From contig NC_133123.1 of assembly GCF_033568475.1 (NCBI RefSeq), forward strand, positions 104,905,228 to 104,969,227: DNA of 64,000 nt, read 5' to 3'. A program made the position numbers and the translations under genes. This stretch comes from Henckelia pumila (lineage: Eukaryota; Streptophyta; Magnoliopsida; Lamiales; Gesneriaceae). This document shows, piece after piece, positions 45,565 through 55,692 of the stretch. The notes below the pieces were generated by a model. That model searched no databases. It was not told where the DNA came from and was given only the letters and a program-made list of their open reading frames with translations. Within the stretch, counting starts at the first letter, position 1. Each line of letters starts with the position of its first letter.

Positions 45565-47030
45565 TTTTCTTGTGGGTTCATGGGAACTATAATCTTGAGT
45601 AGTGGTTTGGAGTCATGGAATTCATGTGTTATTGGATTGGATTCATTCTATGACTATTTGATTGTCTGGTTCTCACATATGTATGATCCCAAGACACAAT
45701 ATTTTGCTCGGTTGGCCAATGAGGATAACACATCTGGATTCAACCATCACTATGATGGGTTACTATTTCTTTCTGGCCATATTATGGTATTTGAGTATGA
45801 AACTCAAATGGAAGAATTTTATCTCAAGCACATCACAGTAATTTGAGTGTTCATCCTGGCAGTAATAAGATGCATAGAGATCTAAAGACTTGGTTTTGGT
45901 ACAAGGGTTTGAAGTGTAGTGTATATCAGTATGTGTCAAAGTTCTTGGTGTGTCAGTAGGCCATGGAAAAGTGCCAACGACCTGGTAGATTGTTGTAGAG
46001 TCTTCCAATTCCTAAATGGAAATGGGAGCTCATCACGATATATTTCGTGAGCCATTTTCCATTGTCTTCCCGAAAATATGATGCTATCTAGGTTGTGATG
46101 GATCGACTTATCAATTCAGCGTATTTACTTCCATACAGTCAAGATTTCATTGTTGATCGTATGGTTCTCCTATACTTACAAGAGATATCACGACTTCATG
46201 GTGTGCATGTGAGTATTGTTAGCGATAGAGATTCTGATTTCACTTCGAGATTCTGGAGTAGGTTCTAGAGACTTCGAGGTACTACTTTGAGCCCAAGTAC
46301 CGATTAACATCCAAAGATCGAAGGGTATTCTGAGAGGAAAATAAGTATCCTGGAGAACGTGTTGCTAGTTTGTGTGATGGATTTTGGGCTAGCATGGCAG
46401 GATCATCTACCTCTATCTGAGTTTGCGTACAACCAAAGTTATCATCGGAGTATTGGTAAATATGGCACCATTTGAAGCATTTACGCACGTCGTTGTCGTA
46501 ACTCGTTGTTTTGGGAGAAAGTCAGGGAGCAACAAGTGGAGGGACCAGAGTTATTTCAGTAGGCTATTGATTAGGTTGCATTGATCGATAAGATAATCAA
46601 GACTGCTCAATACAGACATGCTAGTTATGCAGATACTTAGCAGAGACCTTTACAGTACCAGCCAGGGAAAAAAGTGTTCTTGAAGGTATCGTCTTTCTAC
46701 AAGATCTTGAGATTTGGACTCAAAGGTAAGTTGTCTCCGAGATTTATTGATCCATTTAAGGTATTAGAAAATATTGGGAATGCGGCTTATCGTTTGGATT
46801 TCCAACCATATCTATCTCTTATACATGATGTGTTTCATGTATCTTTCTTAAGACAATACATGGATGATGAGTCTCACATGTTGAAACACTCAGAGATTTA
46901 GTTGAATTCCTATTTGTGCTATGTGGAAGGAACAGTTCGTATTCTAGGCCAAAAGGATAAGGTGTTGCGGTAAAAAAAAAAAAAACTTTTCCTCATGTTA
47001 TGGAAGAGGAAACATAGGAGCTATAAAGTA
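45565..47030 (+). pseudogene. Chromovirus pol remnant: integrase and C-terminal part
   Basis: Plus strand, broken by frameshifts and stops. Readable pieces in order: MYDPKTQYFARLANEDNTSG and HYDGLLFLSGHI (RNase H-integrase linker), LSVHPGSNKMHRDLKT (zinc His part), QYVSKFLVCQ, LPIPKWKWELIT (region of the first Asp), VMDRLINSAYLLPYS, VSIVSDRDSDFTSRFW (second Asp), then SRDLY and KGKLSPRFIDPFKVLENIG with YLSLIHDVFHVSFLRQYM (46674-46901). The last piece matches the integrase C-terminal end. RT and RNase H proper are missing, so the element is truncated on the left. Confidence 0.8.
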
Positions 47031-47193
47031 GTAAGGGCTCGAAGCATCCTAGGTTATTGTGAGTTTCATTATTTTTATTATGGCAGTTATACTTGTATAT
47101 TTCATAATTTAATAAAATTAATGTTTCTCAGCTGTTGAATTGCATATCCTAGTCCTGATTTTGAGGACGAAATCTCTTAAAAGTGGAGAAATT

Positions 47194-48640
47194 AGTAACC
47201 CTAGTTCCATTTTACGAGATTAAATATCAAAACCTGTTTAAAGTGATAAGACAGGATTAAGAGATATTAATCGTGTAAAATAGGTGTAAAAATCAACTTC
47301 GGGATGTCTGAAAATGGTTCGGGAAGTCCGAAGATCCGAGTAGTTCGGATGCAACCAAAGTGGTTTGGAAGTAGGGGTTAAGTTCAGAGCTTCCGAAAAA
47401 ACAAGTAGATGTGTACCAATTGAGGTGTAAAACGAGGTCTAAAAATGGCGAGATCGGAGATTCTGAAGAAGATTGGTGCTTCCAAAGATGATTCAACTTT
47501 TTGAAGTCAAGTTAGGGGCTTCCGAAGTCTGATGTCTAGAAACGTGTAATTGCATGCAGGATCGGAGCTTCCGATCCATGGTTCGGTGCTTCCAAACTTT
47601 GCCTATTTTCAATTGACAATTCCCACTCTTCTCTCTCTAATCTTGTGTTTTAGAGTGTTTGTAGTGATATATTCGAATGTCGGGCGATAACGAGGCGTTT
47701 CTGGGATCGTAGCAAAAATATGCCTAAAAGTTGGGGTCTTTGACATCAGTGAACCGACGATGGACGTAGATATAGTCAGAAAACCCTAGTAGTTATCATG
47801 GGATTATCTATTTTCTTAGTTAAAGTTTTTGGAGCAATATAATAGTTACATGATAATCACTCGATTGTAGGCTTGGACCCTAGAACTTGATTGTACTCAA
47901 TCTATCTAGTAGATGTATGTATGTACTGATTGAGATATTCAACGAGTATTCATGCTTATATGTTATATTTTATGTGTCATGATACATGTTAAATTGTTTT
48001 ATACATATGTTTCATGTGCATATCACGTTGAGTCGTGTGTATCTCCTTCGAGATAACCTTTCGAGTAAGGTCGCTCAACCCTACACACTGGATATGTAGT
48101 ATGATACCGGGAGACGCCTTCACTATGGATACTGACGCCACGGTGATCTAGATGAGTGTGTGAGCTACCCAGTCATATTGAATCTAGATGGTACTATGCA
48201 CAAATCTGCACCCAGACTGAGCAGGATTGATCTTGTTACCAAGTATACTCAGTCACATCATTTGCACGCACATATAGGTTTGTATACTCATATTTTATTT
48301 ACTTTGTGCCACTCTCTCATGTCTTTGATTTTATCTTGGAGATCTCATTCGACGGACATGTCTCAGGTTGGAAGAGACAGGTGATTCGAGGAAGGGTTAG
48401 GAGTGGTGCCAGCGACGGATCTTGGAAGTTCTTTCTGTTTGTTTCCTTTGGGTTTTGGATACAGTTGATTCGATATGGTTGTATAGTTTATATAGTTTTC
48501 TATTATTTTTCTGGTTGTATTCTGTCAGTGCTGCTTGAACTGCAAATTTTATTTGGGTTGTTTACTTGGTTTCTGCAATATTTCTTTGATTACTTTTTTT
48601 AAGTTAATTTTATGGCTAAGTAAAATGTAAGTAAGTAATC
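47194..48640 (+). repeat. 3' LTR of the chromovirus remnant (right end approximate)
   Basis: Begins after the purine stretch AAAAGTGGAGAA with TTAGTAACCCTAGTTCC; the usual first G seems mutated. It is a distant relative of the LTR at 21497: it shares TCCATTTTACGAGATTAA, GTGTATCTCCTTCGAGATAA and hairpin-like GATCGGAGCTTCCGATCC units. The right end is not clear; similarity fades around 48600-48640. Confidence 0.6.
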
Positions 48641-49430
48641 CGTATAAAATGAAGAAAAATTATTTCTTTTAAAATGAAGATAATAAAGGAAGAGAAATAT
48701 GTAATATGGAGGTTTAAATTTTTTTGAGTTTAAGGGGTATTTTTGAAATTGTAAAAAATACACCGACATATTAAAAATTAGTTAGTCTAAAGGTTTGCTG
48801 ACACACATCCGGGGTTTACCGAATGTACATCTTAAGTGTGATGATTATTATTCGGTATTTCTCGGAATTTTGGGGTAGAGGGGGAAGGTACCTAGGTCTT
48901 ATGTGAGATGCGGTCGACCTGATCCATGTATAATTTGAAAAATAATATTTTTAACATAAAAAAATCACATTTTTTATAGATAAGGTCGACTAAAAGATCC
49001 GTATTATAAAATTAATTGTATTATAGCAATTTGAAAGTTGATTTGTTTTGCGGATTTGACCAAGCGGTGAATATTAAGTGTGATATCTTTATAATATGTT
49101 ACAGATACATAGATAGATGAGGGATATCCTATTAAATTATTAATTCACATTATAACATCTAATATCTAAAATCTAAAATAACTAAAAGAGTAAAGTAATC
49201 ACAAATAGATTGCAATCAAATTGACTTTTGTTTGCAATCCATAATCAATATTTATTAAATTTCGCACCATGCATTAATTTTTTTTTTAAAAAGAGTAATT
49301 CCATAAAGTATTATTTCCTTTCCCAAAAAAATACATCAAATTAAAACAATTGACATATAATAAGATTGTTGGCAGGTTTTTTTATGTGACAAGTATTCTT
49401 ACATTAACAAAATACTCATATTCCCAAAGG
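48641..49430. other. Upstream region of the cyclin gene, no gene seen
   Basis: AT-rich intergenic sequence without recognisable repeats or frames. It should contain the distal cyclin promoter; I did not find a specific motif I would defend. Confidence 0.5.
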
Positions 49431-49433
49431 ACC

Positions 49434-49441
49434 TTTATATA
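49434..49441 (+). promoter_or_regulatory. TATA box of the cyclin gene
   Basis: TTTATATA lies 81-88 bp upstream of the start codon, in the usual position for a short plant 5' UTR that contains a poly-A stretch (49477-49489). Confidence 0.5.
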
Positions 49442-49521
49442 GGCAAAGGAGAAGGTCTAAGAGTTGAAGTTGCAGCAAAAAAAAAAAAAGGAACATTAAA
49501 CTGATCTCAAAAGAATCATCA

Positions 49522-51264
49522 ATGGAGTTAGAATTCGATCTCGAAAACCCATTCCCACCTTCGAATCAAAACCTCCCATCGATGTTATTCGAACTCGAAA
49601 CGGATCACATGCCTCGCCAATCCTACATCCAAACTTTGCTGCTCGATTCTGCGGATTCACATATGATCTCCGCATGCCGCCGCGAAGCCATTTCTTCTAT
49701 CCTCCATCTACCACGGAGCGACGAAGACCCTTTCGTTCCGTATCTAGCCATTAATTATATGGACCGGTTCGTCTCGTCTCAGCACCCACAGATTGGGAAG
49801 CCATGGATGCTGAAGCTCGCTGCTGTTTCTTGTGTTCTACTAGCATTCAAAATGTTGAGGCCGGAGTGTGTTGTTCCTGTTCATTTCCAGGTAACTAATA
49901 TTTTACATATATTCTTTATAAATATATATATTATAAAAAAATATGAATATAATTTAATTTTCAATCTCTTTACGAATTTGATCCCTCACACTTGTAGTTG
50001 TCGGGCATCTGTTGAAATACGAGCAAATTGAATCAGCATCCACTGTCAAAGTTTTTTTTTTTAAGAAAAAAATCATTTTACAAAATAAATAGTCATTTAA
50101 AATCTCGTTTTTAAAATAATTTTTTTTTGACATAACACTCATTACAAATATGTTAATATATAAAAGCACGTGTGAAATCGCCTCACAAGTTAATTTTATG
50201 AGAGAAATTTCACATCAGATCTGACACATTAACTAATAAATGTGTATTACTTTTCTTTTTATAAATGGATCGGGAAAACTAATTTCATAAATACATATCA
50301 GTAAAATTGTTTCATATTAGACACACTCATAAGATAAATGTTATTCACCATCGATCGAAACACTTTTGTCATGGATGAAGCATGAAAGGGATAATATATA
50401 GATTTATGATGTTCAATAGTAGTTGGGAATATAATATGGCATGATTATCTTGTGAGAGTCGTATTTGGGCAAAATTTTAATTTAATTTCTTAAGTTGTTT
50501 ATGTATCCTCTTAATTTTTAATATTTTATGGTCTTATGACAAAGAAAAAGGGACAAAAAAAAATTATCTTCCCTATTGAGTACCACTGTCGGATCATGAT
50601 CACCGCGAACCTTGGTCACCTCTTGATTTTGTCCTAATTATGAGATTTAAAAGTACAAAAAAAAATTTAGTTAAATTAATTCAGTTATATATATATATAT
50701 ATAAATTACTTTTATTAACATAAATTAAATATGTCAATATATTAGTAAATTATAAATAGATATTTGATTGAATAAAATAATTAAATATTCTAAGAATATT
50801 GCTACTATATTTCATGCAAAATCAATGCTATTTAAATAGAATTGTTGGTTAAAAAACGGTATGTGTGTATGAAAATTTTAGAAGAATCTAACTATTTAAA
50901 ATTATAAAATCGGACATCACAATCGAAACAAGGACCATACTACTTAAACATGAATTTGAACCTGACAAATAAAAAATGATGAAACGTATTCGAAATATAT
51001 CGATATTATATAATATTGTATCTAACTTTTAGAGTAACTAGCTATCTCGATCTTTTTAATGAATAGGCAAAAATGATCTTTCTTTTAATTCAATAAAATT
51101 TATTTTATTAAATTTTAAAAATAGTTAAATGATTTGTTAATCATAATTAATAATTTAAATGTTTAATTAAGAAATAATCAATAAGCTAAATATTTTTTTT
51201 AAAATAATTAAATAGGTTAAATATTCGTTGGTATGAATTATCGTGTGCGGCTTGCTAGTAAACA

Positions 51265-51319
<55 letters not shown>

Positions 51320-51543
51320 TGATTAAACCACTAAAACCCAGCAATAGGTTTTAGTGATTTTTTTTTTTTGCACCACTTTTAGTGGTTGCATAGGATAACA
51401 CAAAAATCCTGCACCTAGTGTGCAAGTTATCAAAATTAAACCACTAAAACCCAGCAATAGGTTTTAGTGATTTTTTTTTTTGCACCACTTTTAGTGGTTG
51501 CATAGGATAACACAAAAATCCTGCACCTAGTGTGCAAGTTATT

Positions 51544-51596
<53 letters not shown>

Positions 51597-52491
51597 CTTT
51601 AATTAATTTTATAATTTTGGTGGGCATGCAGGAGGATGGTGAATATATATTTGATTCATTTACGATCAAAAGAATGGAATTAATAATTCTTGAAGCTCTT
51701 CAATGGCGAATGCGTTCCATTAATCCATTTTCTTTTGTGAATTATTACATCTCATTACTCGAATTCGACGAACGACCGTCGATTCAAGCATTGAAACATC
51801 GAGCTACCGAGATTATTCTTAAATCTCAACATGGTGAGTAAAATATATATTTTTATAAAACATTTAAATTAATTTAGTTTAATATTTTGGATATATGAAA
51901 ATTGATACAATTTTATTTTTAGAAATTAAACTGTTGGGATTCAAGGCATCTGTGATTTGTGCCTCTTCCCTTCTGTGCTCTGCTCAAGAATTGTTGCCGT
52001 TTCAATTTACCTGTTTCAGAAATGTCATCTCCGGTTGTTCATATGTGAACAAGGTAAACAAATTTTACCCACTTACTTATTATTTTTTTTTTTTCCTTTT
52101 TAAATTCAAACATTTTTTAAGAAATTATGTAAAATATAATTTTTGTACATAGATGAGCTTTGATTTTATCACGTGAATTCTGCTATGACATGTCAACATT
52201 TTATCGTAAAGCTATTAAAATTTGAATCTTTTACAATTTTACACTGTTTTCATAAGAGTACAAACATGAAACCGATTGTGGTATTAAAGGGTCAGTTATA
52301 ATAAGATTAATGTGTATATGTTGCAGGAAGAATTATTAAATTGTTACAGTGTGATGCAAGAATTAGCAGCAACAGAGAGCCGTGAATCAATCTCATGCAG
52401 TACTACTACGACCACCAATAATCACCGAATGAGTGAAACGACTAAAATATTTGGCGATTGGAGGGCCCAAAAGCGTCTAAAATTAAAGTAG
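49522..52491 (+). CDS. CYCD6;1: D-type cyclin, CYCD6;1-like
   Basis: Cyclins D bind CDKA to drive entry into the cell cycle; in Arabidopsis CYCD6;1 acts downstream of SHORT-ROOT/SCARECROW in the asymmetric division that forms cortex and endodermis. Exons: 49522-49890, 51632-51833, 51923-52053, 52327-52491; GT-AG introns with matching phases, 288 aa (family member in Arabidopsis about 300). The N-part MELEFDLENPFP and the cyclin N box (RREAISSIL, PYLAINYMDRFVSSQ, KPWMLKLAAVSCVLLAFKM) are followed by the cyclin C part (LEALQWRMRSINPFSF, LLGFKASVICASSLL, CFRNVISGCSYVNKEEL). The tail ends in basic AQKRLKLK. The LxCxE retinoblastoma-binding motif of most D cyclins is absent, as known for CYCD6;1. 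Intron 1 (1741 bp) holds repeats; a foldback element begins 94 bp after the stop. Confidence 0.92.
51271..51592. repeat. Tandemly duplicated 113-bp hairpin unit flanked by (TA)n, in cyclin intron 1
   Basis: Two nearly identical 113-bp units (51322-51434 and 51435-51546) lie between TA runs at 51271-51316 and 51549-51592. Each unit contains the perfect stem CACTAAAACC/GGTTTTAGTG (first copy 51329-51338 with 51347-51356) and a second small palindrome ACCACTTTTAGTGGT. They sit 40-310 bp before the exon 2 acceptor. Confidence 0.85.
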
Positions 52492-52677
52492 ATCAAAAAT
52501 TTTTGTAAGCGATTTGGATAGAACAAGTGGTTACATATATATTCGTCCATCGGTGGAAATTAAATTTGAGTATGTCACATATATGGGTTTTTTTTATATT
52601 TAATTTAAAAAAAAATTAAAATTTCAAAAATAATTTGAAATAGAGAGAGTTGCATACCTCAAAACGTTCTTGCAAAC

Positions 52678-52799
52678 AGCGGACCCTGCAAAAAAAAATG
52701 CAGGGTCCGCTATTAAAGAGAGCGGACGCTTTTGCAGCGTCCGCTCATGCTGGCAGCGGACGCTGCCAGCATATACATGGGAACTTGCGTTTGCAAGTC
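52678..52799. repeat. Hairpin cluster in the left arm of the foldback element
   Basis: Four successive hairpins: AGCGGACCCTGCA with its inverse (52678-52690 / 52699-52711), GAGCGGACGCT (52720-52730 / 52736-52746), TGCTGGCAGCG (52748-52758 / 52761-52771), and an imperfect GGGAACTTGC / GCAAGTCCC pair (about 52780-52801). Stems are 9-13 bp with short loops. Confidence 0.9.
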
Positions 52800-54224
52800 C
52801 CCAGGTACACCTTTTTTTTTTTTATATATATTTGTTTTTTAATTAATTAATTATATAACTAATAATATTTTGTAAAATTATATTTAATAATTTAGTAGTA
52901 TGATCATTTTTTTTTCAAAATTCTAAATTTTGAATTTGATAATCTTTGAAAAATTATTAAAGAAACAAAACATAAAATTTACGGTTAAAAAAATTTTATT
53001 GATTAAATAAATTTACGATTTAACTTAATTTTGGTCAGTTGAGTTATATATTTATTTTAATCATTTGGATTTGTGGAGATCCCTCGTTTAAGTGGATAAA
53101 TCTAGAGTAGTTAATTCAAATCTATTTAAACCGAACTGATGCAAAAATGCTATTACAAAATTTCTCAATGCGAAACAAAATCATATCGAAAATTAGAATT
53201 AAAATTTATGGTTAACAAATTCAATTGATTAAATAATTTTTTTTGTGATCAGTTATCAACATATTTTGATAAATTTATTTTAATATAAAATTTATTATTT
53301 TGATAAATTTATTTTATATCATATTTTTTAATATAAATTTATTTTTTTATTAAAAATTAAAAATTGGTTAGCGGAGTTATTGACTTATTTTTAATTAAAA
53401 AAATAAAATTTTAAATTTATATTAAAAAAATGATATAAAATATATTTATCAAAAAAATAAAATTTATATTAAAATAAATTTATCAAAATATGTTGATAAC
53501 TGATCACAAAAAAAATTATTTAATCAATTGAATTTGCCGAAACAAAATCATTTCGAATATTGTGAACTCGAACTGACTGGAATATATCCAAATTAATTCT
53601 CTATGTCTATTAATAAGAACTTGCAGAGATCCAAACGAATTAAAATAAGTCAATAATTCCGCTAACCAATTTTTTATAAAAAAATAAAATTTATATTAAA
53701 AAATATGATATAAAATAAATTTATCAAAATAATAAATTTTATATTAAAATAAATTTATCAAAATATGTTGATAACTGATCACAAAAAAATTTATTTAATC
53801 AATTGAATTTGTTAACCATAAATTATAATTCTAATTTTTGAGATGATTTTGTTTCGGATTGAGAAATTTTGTAATAGAATTTTTGCATCAGTTCGGTTTA
53901 AATAGATTTGAATTAACTACTCTAGATTTATCAACTTAAACGAGAGATTTCCACAAATCCAAATGATTAAAATAAATATATAACTCAACTGACCAAAATT
54001 TAAGTTAAATCGTAAATTTATTTAATCAATTTAATTTTTTTAACCGTAAATTTTATGTTTTGTTTCTTTAATAATTTTTCAGACCGATTATCAAATTCAA
54101 AATTTAAAATTTTGAAAAAAAAATGATCATACTACTAAATTATTAAATATAATTTTACAAAATATTATTAATTATATAATTAATTAATTAAAAAAAAATA
54201 AAAAAAAAGAAGAAAGGTGTACCT

Positions 54225-54341
54225 GGGGACTTGCGTTTTTGCAAGTCCCCATGTATATGCTGGCAGCGTCCGCTGCCAGCAATTGCAGCGTCCGCTCTCT
54301 TTAATAGCGGACCCTGCATTTTTTTTTGCAGGGTCCGCTGT
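54225..54341. repeat. Hairpin cluster in the right arm of the foldback element
   Basis: Mirror of the left cluster: GGGGACTTGC / GCAAGTCCCC (54225-54234 / 54241-54250, perfect here), the TGCTGGCAGCG palindrome (about 54258-54281) and AGCGGACCCTGCA with its inverse (about 54306-54339). The second hairpin has lost one half; only GCAGCGTCCGCTCT remains. Confidence 0.88.
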
Positions 54342-54445
54342 TTGCAATAACGTTTTGAGGTATTTTTGTAACTCTCCTTATTTCAAATTATTTTTGAAAT
54401 TTAATTTTTTTTTTAAATTAAATATAAAAAAAACCCCACATATAT

Positions 54446-54712
54446 ATATGTGGGGAGAAATTAATGTAGCTGGTTGATGATCTGTAGTGAATATATTATC
54501 TTTAATTTATAACAACTAATGCATTCTACAGTTTTTAAGCGAAAAACAATAAATGATCATTTTTCTTTAAAAATTATCAAATTCTTCTTGTAAATTTGTT
54601 TTTTTATATTTATATTCATATAATTTAACCAGAATAATCAGGATCCCCTACTGCGGGGAACACCACAATAGGCAGCACACCTATCCATTTCCTTTTTTAT
54701 TTATTTTTTCTT
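54446..54712. other. AT-rich DNA between two inverted-repeat elements
   Basis: No gene. Contains CCCCTACTGCGGGG at about 54646, a small GC palindrome that stands out. Confidence 0.5.
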
Positions 54713-55692
54713 TTTCGTTTGTTTTTTTTTCTTTCAAGTATTTCTATTGTTTTTAATATTTTAAATCAACGTGTTTCCTTTTTTTTTTAAAACAAAATTG
54801 GCTTTTATTATTTTCTAATCTATCCAATTTTATATCTTTTTTTAAAAAAATATATATTTTGTTATATGAGAAACATTTTTACTTTTCATTTTTACTGGTT
54901 TTTTTTTTTGCCTCCTATTTTTTTCTCCCTATTTCTGCATGTTCAACTCATCTATTTTTATTTAAAATTTAAGTTTTTTAAAATTTTTAATAGAGGAAGA
55001 TGTTCGAATATATAAGGTTCGATTTTTTTTTTATCTTTTATTTGTCTGGTTTTCTTCTAATTGTTTGGCTACTAATTTTTATTAATAAAATGTTATGTTA
55101 AAAATTACTAGATAAATTTTGATAAATAAATTGTTAAATTGTACTTCTTATTCTAAATATTTGTTCTAATTAGATAATTAAATATTAATTAACTAAATTG
55201 TTAATTTAATTTTTTAAAAAAAGACTAAAAAATAAAATGTCATTTCATGATTCTACTATACGATAATTTCAATAATAAATAATTACGTATAGTTGACAAT
55301 TAATTGTTATTTGGATTGAAACACAATAATATTTTGTTCAATATATTAATAAAATATATTATAATCTTATTTCGTGGAATGTCGAGAATCTCGTCGGGAT
55401 CATATTTTATTATCGATCTCTCTCCCGATATTAATTGGAACGGAAAAAATCCAAAAAACTCGGGTCGAAAAAATATCGGATTGAGATTTTTTCGAGGCGA
55501 GAATGAGATCAGATTCGGGAAGGGTCAGTATTTCAGGAATTTTTGTCAAACTTACAATATTTTTAAAAAGAAATACATTAGATAAATTAGAAATAATAAA
55601 AGCCAATTTTTTTTTTTTATAAAAAAATAATAAAACTGTTGATTTAAAATGTTAAAAACAATAGAGATACTTGAAAGAAAAAAAACAAACGA
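54713..55692. repeat. Inverted-repeat element, about 980 bp, diverged arms of about 115 bp
   Basis: Left arm 54713-54832 (contains TTTCTTTCAAGTATTTCTAT and AAATTGGCTTTTATTATTTT) is the reverse complement, with some changes, of the right arm 55581-55692 (AATAATAAAAGCCAATTTTT, ATAGAGATACTTGAAAG). The similarity may extend a little outward. No TSD was identified and no transposase frame is inside, so it is a MITE or a degraded foldback element. Confidence 0.55.

Larger units (their letters stand above)
52585..54436. mobile_element. Foldback Mutator-like element, 1852 bp, with 9-bp TSD
   Basis: The ends are inverted copies starting GGGTTTTTTTTATATTTAAT. Identical 9-bp repeats CACATATAT flank it (52576-52584 and 54437-54445), which points to the Mutator superfamily. 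The arms (about 52585-53396 and 53638-54436) are near-complete inverted copies of some 800 bp; the 240-bp centre holds a third, partial copy. No transposase frame exists. Near each end is a group of perfect GC-rich hairpins in AT-rich DNA. The insertion lies 94 bp after the cyclin stop codon, so the cyclin 3' UTR or terminator may run into it. Confidence 0.8.

Noticed and set aside
51436..51841. Frames containing alternating Ile-Tyr runs on both strands
   Set aside because: Translations of the (TA)n tract; the only true coding part is cyclin exon 2 (51632-51833).
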